This document shows, piece by piece, positions 1 to 9,295 of a DNA stretch of 64,000 nt; within the stretch, counting starts at the first letter, position 1, and each line of letters starts with the position of its first letter. Below the pieces are notes generated by a model. That model was not told where the DNA came from. It saw only the letters and a list, made by a program, of their open reading frames with translations, and made no database searches. Where the stretch lies: assembly GCF_963678635.1 (NCBI RefSeq), contig NC_087062.1:28854833-28918832 (forward strand). Direction: 5' to 3'. The stretch comes from Symsagittifera roscoffensis. Lineage: Eukaryota; Xenacoelomorpha; Acoela; Convolutidae. Made by a program: the position numbers and the translations under genes.

Positions 1-135
1 AAGTTCACTATCTAGATCAGAATGATCCCCAAAATTTTCCAGTTCCATCCTTAGTGATTCGTCCGTTGATGAGGTTGATATTTGGTTCGAAGATGATGAA
101 CTTGAGTCAAGAACGATTAGCTCCGCCGGAGACGT

Positions 136-516
136 CTAATTGTCTGACGTATGTGGTTCTTCAATTTCAATCACGATTGGATCGGTCGCCGAACCGGATG
201 TTTCTTGTATGTTATCTACTGCGTCAATAAAATAACGTTTGCCATAAAATTTTGGTGGGCCTACATTCCTACCAGAACGACGGATGGTAGGGGTAATTTT
301 ACCGGATTTAGTAGTAGGATCGGTAAGTACAGTGCACTCGTCGGATGAGTCGTTAATCTCGTAGACTGGGAAGTCTGTAACCGAGTTGTTGTCCGTTGGA
401 TTACACTCATCTTGTCCGTTTTGATGCTCCGAATTGTCGTTGTCCCCTCCCTGGGTCGCCGTTTTCTGTTCCTCTGTACTAGGTGTTCTGCGGCGGGTAT
501 TATGCTTATTGGACAC
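136..516 (-). pseudogene. Integrase C-terminal fragment in shifted frame
   Basis: This frame overlaps the end of the integrase frame and has no ATG; a TAG blocks it at about 538. It encodes an acidic, Asn/Asp-rich stretch, then RRSGRNVGPPKFYGKRYF and a terminal acidic tail ending at the stop 136-138. The Arg-Ser-Gly-Arg...Pro-Pro-x-Phe/Tyr pattern is typical of the very C-terminus of Ty3/gypsy integrases. I therefore read it as the displaced end of integrase rather than a separate gene. An independent small ORF expressed by frameshift is the alternative. Confidence 0.6.
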
Positions 517-2423
517 TCGTAAGGTTGTTCTCTAGGTTGTTCGCTGTTAGGGTCGATGTAGTTTTCTAAAACCTCAGATTTTATTTCGGGACGTGTTATA
601 GCGGAATTATGATTATTTTTGATTGAGACATGAGGTGTATTTAGGTCTGAAATAAAGCGTTCCCTGGCTACGTCTCTACAAGGAAAACCGCCCGCTATCC
701 ATTCCCATTCGCTAGTGTCCGAAATATCCGAAGGAATTATCATGGATTCATCCGAAGCGAAGTAACCTGGGGGTGTTGTAGACTTCTTTGCGTGATGTGT
801 TTGTCTTCTGTTATAGTTGTGTGAAGACCCTGATACGTATGTCCTAGTTAGGTTGTCTGAAGTGGTCGGGTTCAACTGTCTTGCCGTTCTTCTGGTTGGC
901 TTTCTTGATCTTGGTTTCCGTGATGGTCCTTTCTGTTTCTGACCTACTTCAACATTAGCATTAGGAAAATACGGGAATGAAATGTTTCCTTTAAAAGGTC
1001 TGATTTTGTTTGAGGTATAAATCGGAATCGCAATATCGGATTTTCGAATTATTTTTCCGTCGGATAACTTTACAGTCGAAGTAGAAGAATTTATAATTCT
1101 TTTATTTAGTTCCTTATAGAAACAGTCTCGATTTATATTGCCGTTGGATTTCCGAAGGATTTTACCTTTGAATGGACTTTTGATTGGTAGTCTATTGGCG
1201 GTGATTTTTGAGGAAGAAGCATAGTCCGTGTCATAGCCTTTTTCGGTCGGGTTCTGGTTTTTCTTGGCTATCAAGTCGTCCTTGTAGCCGTCCTCTAGTC
1301 TATCATCTGCATTCCAATCCTTAGCTCGTTCCTTAGACAGTATTGATTTCCCTTTGTCTGAAATTCCAAAGGAGGGTTTACCGGATGCTAATTGTTTCCA
1401 AATGGTATTTGGTTTTCTGTTATAGTGTATCTCGAAGGGTGAACATTTAATTTTTGATTGATAAGAAGAACGTAAATTCCAGATGATTTTTGAAACGGCA
1501 TTCTGTAGAGTGCTTTTATCATGTTCTTTTGAAATAGCCAGTAGTTTAATTTTCACGGTGTGTACTAATTTTTCGACCAATCCGTTGGAACGGTGGTCGC
1601 CTACTGTACAAAAGATTATTTTGATGTTGTTGGAATCGCAGAATGATTTGAAGTCTTGACAAGTGAAGCAAGTAGCGTGATCTACCCTTATAGAATAAGG
1701 TATCCCGTGTAAGAATATGTATTCTTGTAAAAATTCTATGACTGTTTTTGAAGAAGTGGACGATGTAATTTTTGCCGACGGGAATTTAGAAAATCTGTCA
1801 AAACAGAGTAAAATGTATTTCTTTGACCCCCAGTAAGAATCCAAAGGACCCGCGAAATCTAAATTTAGTTCTTCATTCGGTTCCGATAGTGGAGGAAGTT
1901 CACTAATTTGTGACTTAGGAATGACAGTTTTCAAATTCTTACCCGCCGATGTACATTCTGAACAATTTTTTCCGTGGAAGTAGATTTGCCTGTTAATATG
2001 AGGCCACCAGATGTATTGAGCCAAGTATTTCATTCCAAATTGACCCGGGTGAGTTTCGTGTAAGTTCTTCATAATTGCGTTTCGTAGAGTAAATGGGATA
2101 ACAAGTTTACCGTCCATATAAAGTAATCCGTCGGATTCATGCAGGTCTCGGGTAAAATGTTTGAAATGCGGAGAATTTGCATTAATCTTCTCCACCTTAT
2201 TTTGAAGTGCTTTAACAATTGGGCTTAACATGGGATCATCTTCTGTCAAGAGAGCTACTAACTTGGCATTAAATAAAATATTTAAATCCAAGGGTCGATC
2301 CGGCAACTTCAAGTTTTCACGGTATTTTTTAACGAGATTAGAGTGGTCTGATAAAAGTTGAAAGTCTAAATCTACGGAAATACCGGAAGTGGTGGGATTA
2401 ATTACAATATTCTTATTATTCAT
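261..2423 (-). CDS. int: Integrase with long basic C-terminal region, copy A
   Basis: The first ATG is at 2421-2423, but the frame is open right back to the RNase H stop (2514), so an ATG start is not required. The HHCC zinc-binding domain is H122, H125, C154, C157. The catalytic core has Asp189, Asp248 and Glu284, the last two in D-x35-E spacing. A long tail follows with a basic stretch, QKQKGPSRKPRSRKPTRRTA (about 490-520), which could bind DNA or act as a nuclear localisation signal. The last 65 or so residues (516 down to 261) read as a basic low-information tail. The neighbouring frame there has a better integrase-like C-terminus, so the true end is probably displaced by a frameshift. 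Residue 89 is His here and Leu in copy B. Residue 187 is Leu here and Pro in copy B. Confidence 0.9.
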   Translation of the reverse strand: MNNKNIVINPTTSGISVDLDFQLLSDHSNLVKKYRENLKLPDRPLDLNILFNAKLVALLTEDDPMLSPIVKALQNKVEKINANSPHFKHFTRDLHESDGLLYMDGKLVIPFTLRNAIMKNLHETHPGQFGMKYLAQYIWWPHINRQIYFHGKNCSECTSAGKNLKTVIPKSQISELPPLSEPNEELNLDFAGPLDSYWGSKKYILLCFDRFSKFPSAKITSSTSSKTVIEFLQEYIFLHGIPYSIRVDHATCFTCQDFKSFCDSNNIKIIFCTVGDHRSNGLVEKLVHTVKIKLLAISKEHDKSTLQNAVSKIIWNLRSSYQSKIKCSPFEIHYNRKPNTIWKQLASGKPSFGISDKGKSILSKERAKDWNADDRLEDGYKDDLIAKKNQNPTEKGYDTDYASSSKITANRLPIKSPFKGKILRKSNGNINRDCFYKELNKRIINSSTSTVKLSDGKIIRKSDIAIPIYTSNKIRPFKGNISFPYFPNANVEVGQKQKGPSRKPRSRKPTRRTARQLNPTTSDNLTRTYVSGSSHNYNRRQTHHAKKSTTPPGYFASDESMIIPSDISDTSEWEWIAGGFPCRDVARERFISDLNTPHVSIKNNHNSAITRPEIKSEVLENYIDPNSEQPREQPYECPISIIPAAEHLVQRNRKRRPREGTTTIRSIKTDKMSVIQRTTTRLQTSQSTRLTTHPTSALYLPILLLNPVKLPLPSVVLVGM

Positions 2424-2513
2424 ATTAACAGTATCTACAATTTTTTTATCTACAGGTGAATTAATTAAACTACAATTAGAGATTAAAAAATAAAGAAATG
2501 CGGAATTAGAAAT

Positions 2514-4547
2514 TTAAATAATTAGAGTATTTGTATTCGAATAATCCGTTGGAATGCAATTTGAAGTACAAAATTCTGTTCTTTTGTGATTAAATGAGCA
2601 AATTGGAAAAGACGAATTAATGAGTTTTAACACTGCTGCTATTAGGTAATTACGTAATAAAGCATAATCGGAATTTTCCAGATTAAAACCAATGGCTGAG
2701 CAGGTAGTTCTTAGTTTCTCCGGCGGATTTAATGATTTATTAATCTTATTTATGTTTGCTACTACGAATTCTTCGTCGTAGTGTGATATTGGATGGGCAT
2801 TTCCTGATGGGATTCTTGAAATAAGATCAGTAAAACCCATGTCTTTTCCTGCAATGTGTTTGATAGAGAAATTAAAAGGTAATAATCTGTCTACCCATCT
2901 TGTTAATCTACTGTGGTAGGTTTTATTCCCGTGATTTGGTGATAACGCGGATAATAAAGCTTTATGGTCGGTAATTACTTCGAAATCTGATCCGTAAAGA
3001 TAGTTCTTATAATGTTCGACGGCCCATACAACCCCTAGAAGTTCGAGCTCGTTCGTAGAATATTTAGACTCGTGAGGGTTTAAAAAGCGCGAAGCGAATG
3101 AGGTTGTTTTCCAATCGTTCCCGTGGAGTTGTTCAAGCGAGGCCCCAAGTCCGTTATGAGAAGCGTCTGTTTTTACTCTAGTTTTACGTTTCACGTCGAA
3201 ATGGGTAATCTCTGTTAGGTTTACGATTTCCTCTTTAATTTTTTCAAACGCTTTTGTATGGTCGTCGTTCCATTGGAATAATGATTTCTTATTTAAAAGT
3301 GGTCGAAGTGGACTTCCTAAGGATGCTAAGTTTGGGACAAACTTTATGTATTGGTTTGTAGAACCAAAAAACGAACGTAGTTCTTTCAAATTCTTCGGAA
3401 TAGGTAAGTCTTTTATGGCTTTCGATTTGTCGAATAATGGGGTAATACCAGATTTAGAGATTTTGAATCCCAACCATTCTATTTTTTTTTGAAAGAATTT
3501 ACATTTTGACCATTTCACCGCGAAATTATATTCGTCGAGAATTGATAAAATTTTTAACACGATATTCTTGTGCTCTAAGAAGGATCCTTTGGAAGCGATT
3601 AAAATGTCATCCAAATAACAATTGGTAAATGGGATTGAACCTAATGTAGAGTCCATTACTCTTTGAAATTCGTTAGGCATATCCCCTAAGCCGTAAAAAC
3701 CAGTTAAAAATTGGTAAGTACCCGTAATGTCGCCACCCACGATACTGAAGTTACATTGGTTACTAGTGAATTTATCTAATGCTAATTGACTGTACGCGTT
3801 TTTCAGGTCTAAGTTTGTAAACCACACTTCTCCAACGGAATCATTAGTAATTTGTGCCGCGACATTGTCTACCAGTTCGTGGATGTTTGGCATTTGATAT
3901 TTGTTCTTGTAAATCTGTTTGTTTATGAACTTGGAGTCTAAGGCTAACTTGATGGATTTATCTTTTTTACAAGTAATGACTATTGGACTAATAAATCTGT
4001 CTTCGTCGCAGTTTTCTAGTTTTTTGATATGTCCTTTCGCCTTTAGTCTATTTAATTCAGACTTTACCGCGTCCAGTAAATGAAGGGGAACTCGTCTTCC
4101 CTTTAGTTGGATTGGTTTTAAGGGTTCGTGAAAATGGGTGATTTTCATTTGATTCTTTATTTTTCCAATCCGAAGGAATAAATTTTTGAATAAAATTTCC
4201 CTATCCTGGTTTGATTGAGAGATGGAATTTATTGACTTACACTGTTTGTTAGTCTGGAAATGTGGAAAGTGTTTCTGAGAGACTTCTATCCCCACTTTTG
4301 GAAGGTTGTCATTCCCTAGGATATTTCTCTCGTGTCCCTCGGTTAAGAAGAATTGACAATCGTTGTCTGACCAGCCGTTTGAAAATATCGGAAGCTTCAC
4401 CTTTCCAGTAATGTTTATGGCATTATCTGTGAATCCACAGTATAGGTCTCTAGTTGTTTTATCCACTGGATAGATTTTCAAGTAAGGGTCTCGTAACTTT
4501 AATTCGTTTTTCTTTAATTCGTTGAAGTACGTTTTTCTTAAGGAAGC
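2514..4547 (-). CDS. pol: Protease C-half, reverse transcriptase and RNase H, copy A
   Basis: This frame is open from 4547 (after a TGA at 4548-4550) to a TAA at 2514-2516. It has no good ATG near its start, so it should be expressed as a fusion with the upstream frame. Counting from the codon at 4481, ILGND (54-58) is the second half of the retropepsin. Reverse transcriptase follows, with FTNLDL (catalytic Asp225), the TGFYGLGDMPNEFQ segment (260-273) and YLDD (289-292). RNase H has acidic residues at TDAS (Asp439), NELE (Glu478) and ITDH (Asp505), and a conserved KHIAGKDMGFTDLISR segment (541-556) follows it. All catalytic residues are present. The TAA is in frame with the integrase frame downstream, so one stop codon separates RNase H from integrase. 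Confidence 0.92.
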   Translation of the reverse strand, partial: ASLRKTYFNELKKNELKLRDPYLKIYPVDKTTRDLYCGFTDNAINITGKVKLPIFSNGWSDNDCQFFLTEGHERNILGNDNLPKVGIEVSQKHFPHFQTNKQCKSINSISQSNQDREILFKNLFLRIGKIKNQMKITHFHEPLKPIQLKGRRVPLHLLDAVKSELNRLKAKGHIKKLENCDEDRFISPIVITCKKDKSIKLALDSKFINKQIYKNKYQMPNIHELVDNVAAQITNDSVGEVWFTNLDLKNAYSQLALDKFTSNQCNFSIVGGDITGTYQFLTGFYGLGDMPNEFQRVMDSTLGSIPFTNCYLDDILIASKGSFLEHKNIVLKILSILDEYNFAVKWSKCKFFQKKIEWLGFKISKSGITPLFDKSKAIKDLPIPKNLKELRSFFGSTNQYIKFVPNLASLGSPLRPLLNKKSLFQWNDDHTKAFEKIKEEIVNLTEITHFDVKRKTRVKTDASHNGLGASLEQLHGNDWKTTSFASRFLNPHESKYSTNELELLGVVWAVEHYKNYLYGSDFEVITDHKALLSALSPNHGNKTYHSRLTRWVDRLLPFNFSIKHIAGKDMGFTDLISRIPSGNAHPISHYDEEFVVANINKINKSLNPPEKLRTTCSAIGFNLENSDYALLRNYLIAAVLKLINSSFPICSFNHKRTEFCTSNCIPTDYSNTNTLII

Positions 4548-4800
4548 TCACCGGGCTTGCTGAATCCACTTGAATGTTTAAAATTACTTGGTTTTCTTTT
4601 CCGAGTCCATTGTTCAATAATTTCTTTAATTCTTTTCCATCGTTATCGAAAATCGTAGTTACATTTAGTACAGAATAATCGTCATTTTCACTTTGTCCAG
4701 ATTCTGACCATGCGTTTATTACACCACAACATTCTCTATCGATGAGGTCAGTATTTACATCCGGAATATCCGACGGATTAAAATCTGTGTTATCTACAAT
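4459..4800 (-). CDS. Protease N-terminal half (separate frame), copy A
   Basis: This frame is -1 relative to gag and overlaps the gag stop. It is open to a TAA at 4459-4461 and is too short and oddly framed to be an independent gene. It contains a retropepsin-like active-site segment with the core Asp-Ser-Ala-Ser (about 4555-4566), preceded by a hydrophobic strand, in place of the usual Asp-Thr/Ser-Gly. The matching C-terminal half, with the Ile-Leu-Gly-Asn-Asp motif, lies in the next reading frame with RT. The protease is therefore split over two frames. This may be programmed frameshifting or a one-base lesion. Aspartic protease identity is inferred from position and motif. Confidence 0.7.
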   Translation of the reverse strand: MVDNTDFNPSDIPDVNTDLIDRECCGVINAWSESGQSENDDYSVLNVTTIFDNDGKELKKLLNNGLGKENQVILNIQVDSASPVSFLKKNVLQRIKEKRIKVTRPLLENLSSG

Positions 4801-5795
4801 GTGGTATTTACAATGTTTACATTTTTGCGACGAGATTTACAAAGTCTAGTGAAATGTCCTTTGAATTTACAAGAAGTACAAGTCGTGTCCTTTGCTGGGC
4901 AAACTGCTAAATGACCTTTCGAGAATACACCGCCGCACTTCATACAGTTGTTACTCTTTTCGATGTTAAGGGTTGGTTCTCTTTTGACGTTAAAGTGGTT
5001 ACTTGGTCTGTGTACGGATGATCCGTTGGATTTAAAATTATTTGTTAATTTCAGGTGGTTTAAAATTCCTTTTTCATCTATGAGTGCAACATTTAGTGCT
5101 TCGCGTGGAGGGAGGGTTTCTGTTAACAATTTCCTTTGAATGTCGTAGTTTTTCATATTATTTATGAAAATGTCTCTTATCCACTCTTCTTCTCCTGCGG
5201 ATATGTCGCACTTTTTGGCCATTTCGGCTAAGGCACCCCAAAATTGTTCAAGGGATTCTCTTTCTCGTTGCTTTCTATTTAATAGTTTATGTCGTTCAAA
5301 TGTGACATTTGTTTTTCTTACGAATGCAATCGCTAAGAACTCCCAGAATTCCTTAAAAGAAATTTGCAGAACTTTCACCTTGGTAAATTTTTGTCCAAAG
5401 ATCCTTTTTCCTTCATTACCCAGTGCCAGATATAAAACCGAACGTAATTTCTTGTCTGCTTCTTCTATTCGCATTCCGTTGAATTTCTTGGTTTCAGTTT
5501 TTATCGAAGCAGTTTCTTCTTCGTCATACCGTCTTTGCTCTTGAGTGTTTCTTTCTAATCTGGAGCGTCTTTGGGCATCTGTTTCACCGTCTGTCGGGTT
5601 TTCCAAATTTGGAGGTAATGGGTGTTGTCTCTCCGACGGATTGAATAGATTTTCTATGTCAATGTTTTCCTTAGCAATGATAGCTAATTGAAACAGATCG
5701 CTCCAGTCTTCCCATGGAATGGGAGGGTCTACCGTATGGTTTTGCCAAAAAGGAGGTATTCCTCTCACGTTAGATTCGTTAGTTGACTGCGCCAT
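4794..5795 (-). CDS. gag: Gag polyprotein, copy A
   Basis: A 333-residue protein starting at an ATG (5793-5795). It would form the capsid-like particle and bind element RNA in the cytoplasm. The C-terminus has two zinc knuckles. The first is C284-x2-C287-x7-H295-x4-C299, an expanded spacing. The second is C306-x2-C309-x4-H314-x4-C319, the canonical CCHC spacing. A charged middle region (about 75-130) precedes a helical capsid-like region (about 115-230). The stop is at 4794-4796, and the protease frame continues in another frame just beyond it. There is no obvious leader other than the two hairpins at 5902-5992. The frame is intact and identical in copy B. Confidence 0.9.
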   Translation of the reverse strand: MAQSTNESNVRGIPPFWQNHTVDPPIPWEDWSDLFQLAIIAKENIDIENLFNPSERQHPLPPNLENPTDGETDAQRRSRLERNTQEQRRYDEEETASIKTETKKFNGMRIEEADKKLRSVLYLALGNEGKRIFGQKFTKVKVLQISFKEFWEFLAIAFVRKTNVTFERHKLLNRKQRERESLEQFWGALAEMAKKCDISAGEEEWIRDIFINNMKNYDIQRKLLTETLPPREALNVALIDEKGILNHLKLTNNFKSNGSSVHRPSNHFNVKREPTLNIEKSNNCMKCGGVFSKGHLAVCPAKDTTCTSCKFKGHFTRLCKSRRKNVNIVNTTL

Positions 5796-5901
5796 GATAA
5801 AATGTTAGTTTGTTGTAGCTAATTCTAAGTTAAAACTATAAAAAGAATATGGAATTAAGATGAATTAGTCGGTAAGTTAAAACATTAAAACAATGAGAGA
5901 T

Positions 5902-5924
5902 CATTCTCTCCGCCGGAGAGAATG
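5902..5924. promoter_or_regulatory. Perfect hairpin 1 upstream of gag, copy A
   Basis: CATTCTCTCCG, one central C, then its exact reverse complement: 11-bp arms about 107 bases upstream of the gag ATG. Repeated at 12684-12706 in copy B. A packaging, dimerisation or LTR-edge role is only a guess. Confidence 0.6.
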
Positions 5925-5967
5925 ACCAATGAAGGTCATAATAAAGTGACCAGTTAAATAAACTAAT

Positions 5968-5992
5968 ATGTTTTGCAGTAATTGCAAAACAT
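5968..5992. promoter_or_regulatory. Perfect hairpin 2 upstream of gag, copy A
   Basis: ATGTTTTGCA, loop GTAAT, TGCAAAACAT: 10-bp arms with a 5-base loop, 43 bases beyond hairpin 1. Also at 12750-12774 in copy B. Function unknown. Confidence 0.55.
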
Positions 5993-7594
5993 GATGTAAA
6001 TCACAACACATTATATTTAGGATAAAAACTACTTTAGCGATGGCATTAGCTCTTGATTAATCTAGTTTAGTTTACTTAACTTTTTTTTCTCTGAATTTTC
6101 ATTTTAAAACTTCTGTTTCAATAAGACAACCTATAGGATTTGAAGAAGCATATGGGTTAATTGTATCAGAAGGTCGAGATTTCCATAAATTCCCTGATTT
6201 TTGTCCGACCAAATTTACACCAAGGAAGGAACTATGGTTTGAGGTGCGATTTTTACGTTTTTTTTGAGTAACGGTTAGGGAAGTTTTAGTTTTTCCGTCT
6301 AAACTTACATACGAAGAATTCCTAAGTAGATAAAAAAATGGAATTTTTTTCTACTACCGCTAATTATTTATTGATAAATTTAACACCGCTCCTCTTTCTT
6401 CATAAAATGATTTATGAATTTTTCTGAGAATTATGATTTATGAATTTTTCTTTATGAGTTTTTCCGAATTATTATTTTGCAAGGTTATCTATAATTGGAA
6501 TTTATCATTTTCTTAAACTTACACAGAAGCTGTCAGTCTTTTTACTCTGACCACTCAAATGGATTAGGAAAACGTATAGAGTAATATGGTGCTTTGTGGT
6601 GTCAATTTAGGTACCTCAACGACAGTTGAACTGCCTAACACTCAGGGGTTATTTGAGTCGTTATTCGGAATCCGGATTTTTTTTTCGAAATATGCGTTTT
6701 TCTATTTTGAGATAATTTGGAAAAGAAAAATAGATTCAAGCCAAAGAGCTTGAAAAATCACTCCCATTCTGATCTTATTTTTTTCAATTAGATAAACTTA
6801 ACTAATGTCAAGCCTGATTTCAATACTTAATATCAATAATTTTTTAATGCCCTCACATTTTTGGTACCCAAGAGAGCTAGACAGCAAATCGATGTTTTGT
6901 TAACCGAGCTTGCACGTTAATTATTGTAGATTTTGATGCCCACTTTTGCTGCATAGCAGTGACAATTTAATAGATTATGTTCGATAGGAATTGTTGTGGC
7001 TACTTTGTTTCTAATTAAAGTCTACACTTTGTAATAAAAATTTGAAAAATTTTGACTCGTACTTTCCATGTTAGTGGTTGAGTTCCGGTAGATGGCATTT
7101 CTTTTTTTCAAAGCTTATTGTTTCAGTGAGATTCTTTATTTATTTTCCGGTTTTTGGAGCTGCTTTTTGGAGCTACCTGCTTGTTTTTGCAAAACGCATA
7201 TTCAAATTTGCGTAAAAAATGCTGAAGTAACTGAAAACAATGCTGAAAATTTTCGTTTGTAATAATCAGTTGAAATTTCACTAGTGATCAATGTTGTCGC
7301 AAGATTGTGCGCTTCTAATACAGCAAAAGACTAGTTATTTTGTTCCGAACATTCACTGGGAGTTTTTTTGGTTTTAATTCTATCAAAAAAATTTATGAAC
7401 TTAATTTATAATTTGTACTGCAGCTCATATTATAAACGCTTCTGTGGGCGATTGGCTTACCCATTTATTTGGTTCATATTTTAAATTCAGTTTCTTATTT
7501 GAAAAGTCAAATACCATATTCACTTATATCCTCAGGCAACATCAAATATGACAGAAGATTATTTTTGTATGTCGACAAGGTATATAAATTGATA

Positions 7595-9205
7595 CTATGG
7601 GCTTTGAGACCCTGATACGTATGTCCTAGTTAGGTTGTCTGAAGTGGTCGGGTTCAACTGTCTTGCCGTTCTTCTGGTTGGCTTTCTTGATCTTGGTTTC
7701 CGTGATGGTCCTTTCTGTTTCTGACCTACTTCAACATTAGCATTAGGAAAATACGGGAATGAAATGTTTCCTTTAAAAGGTCTGATTTTGTTTGAGGTAT
7801 AAATCGGAATCGCAATATCGGATTTTCGAATTATTTTTCCGTCGGATAACTTTACAGTCGAAGTAGAAGAATTTATAATTCTTTTATTTAGTTCCTTATA
7901 GAAACAGTCTCGATTTATATTGCCGTTGGATTTCCGAAGGATTTTACCTTTGAATGGACTTTTGATTGGTAGTCTATTGGCGGTGATTTTTGAGGAAGAA
8001 GCATAGTCCGTGTCATAGCCTTTTTCGGTCGGGTTCTGGTTTTTCTTGGCTATCAAGTCGTCCTTGTAGCCGTCCTCTAGTCTATCATCTGCATTCCAAT
8101 CCTTAGCTCGTTCCTTAGACAGTATTGATTTCCCTTTGTCTGAAATTCCAAAGGAGGGTTTACCGGATGCTAATTGTTTCCAAATGGTATTTGGTTTTCT
8201 GTTATAGTGTATCTCGAAGGGTGAACATTTAATTTTTGATTGATAAGAAGAACGTAAATTCCAGATGATTTTTGAAACGGCATTCTGTAGAGTGCTTTTA
8301 TCATGTTCTTTTGAAATAGCCAGTAGTTTAATTTTCACGGTGTGTACTAATTTTTCGACCAATCCGTTGGAACGGTGGTCGCCTACTGTACAAAAGATTA
8401 TTTTGATGTTGTTGGAATCGCAGAATGATTTGAAGTCTTGACAAGTGAAGCAAGTAGCGTGATCTACCCTTATAGAATAAGGTATCCCGTGTAAGAATAT
8501 GTATTCTTGTAAAAATTCTATGACTGTTTTTGAAGAAGTGGACGATGTAATTTTTGCCGACGGGAATTTAGAAAATCTGTCAAAACAGAGTAAAATGTAT
8601 TTCTTTGACCCCCAGTAAGAATCCAAAGGACCCGCGAAATCTAAATTTGGTTCTTCATTCGGTTCCGATAGTGGAGGAAGTTCACTAATTTGTGACTTAG
8701 GAATGACAGTTTTCAAATTCTTACCCGCCGATGTACATTCTGAACAATTTTTTCCGTGGAAGTAGATTTGCCTGTTAATATGAGGCCACCAGATGTATTG
8801 AGCCAAGTATTTCATTCCAAATTGACCCGGGTGAGTTTCGTGTAAGTTCTTCATAATTGCGTTTCGTAGAGTAAATGGGATAACAAGTTTACCGTCCATA
8901 TAAAGTAATCCGTCGGATTCATGCAGGTCTCGGGTAAAAAGTTTGAAATGCGGAGAATTTGCATTAATCTTCTCCACCTTATTTTGAAGTGCTTTAACAA
9001 TTGGGCTTAACATGGGATCATCTTCTGTCAAGAGAGCTACTAACTTGGCATTAAATAAAATATTTAAATCCAAGGGTCGATCCGGCAACTTCAAGTTTTC
9101 ACGGTATTTTTTAACGAGATTAGAGTGGTCTGATAAAAGTTGAAAGTCTAAATCTACGGAAATACCGGAAGTGGTGGGATTAATTACAATATTCTTATTA
9201 TTCAT
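7595..9205 (-). pseudogene. Integrase, copy B, truncated at the duplication junction
   Basis: Same as copy A from the ATG at 9203-9205 through the zinc domain (H122, H125, C154, C157), the D189/D248/E284 core and the basic tail. It is then cut at 7607 by the tandem-duplication breakpoint and ends at a chance stop (7595) after a few foreign residues, 536 in total. Residue 89 is Leu (His in A) and residue 187 is Pro (Leu in A), two residues before catalytic Asp189. The catalytic residues remain. The integrase-like C-terminal end seen at 136-516 is absent, so this copy cannot be complete. Confidence 0.9.
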
Positions 9206-9295
9206 ATTAACAGTATCTACAATTTTTTTATCTACAGGTGAATTAATTAAACTACAATTAGAGATTAAAAAATAAAGAAATGCGGAATTAGAAAT

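Larger units (their letters stand above)
1..5830 (-). mobile_element. Ty3/gypsy-type retrotransposon, copy A (left end off-window)
   Basis: A minus-strand element with the order Gag, protease, reverse transcriptase, RNase H, integrase, which is the Ty3/gypsy (Metaviridae) order, with integrase last. Gag starts at 5795 and the integrase C-terminal region runs to about 136. Positions 1-135 are downstream flank with no gene seen. No LTR or primer-binding site was recognised: the 3' LTR would lie left of position 1, and no clear tRNA 3'-end match ending in CCA was found upstream of gag. No envelope gene is visible, but the truncated end means one cannot be excluded. The coding frames are interrupted at gag/protease, protease/RT, RNase H/integrase and near the integrase C-terminus (see separate entries), so the copy is either recoded or inactive. 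Confidence 0.9.
825..7606. repeat. Tandem segmental duplication, unit 1 (6782 bp)
   Basis: Sequence from 825 to 7602 recurs at 7607 to 14384 with a constant offset of 6782 and no gaps that I could see. The left breakpoint falls inside the integrase C-terminal coding region. The right breakpoint falls in non-coding DNA about 1.8 kb upstream of gag. Four bases (TTTG, 7603-7606) sit at the junction and match neither flank, as in end-joining. Breakpoints inside pol argue against LTR-LTR recombination. Confidence 0.95.
5831..7606. other. Non-coding DNA upstream of gag, copy A
   Basis: About 1.8 kb, AT-rich, without a recognisable gene. It should contain the 5' leader and perhaps the 5' LTR of the element, but I could not place LTR edges without the partner LTR. 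Only the two hairpins near 5900-5992 stand out. The same sequence is present at 12613-14384. Confidence 0.6.

Noticed and set aside
4948-5544. Plus-strand open frames opposite gag (also 11730-12326)
   Set aside because: Antisense shadows of a well-supported Gag frame. No motif of their own.
5831-7606. 5' LTR boundaries
   Set aside because: No TG...CA pair with a partner copy or tRNA-matching primer site could be found in the window.
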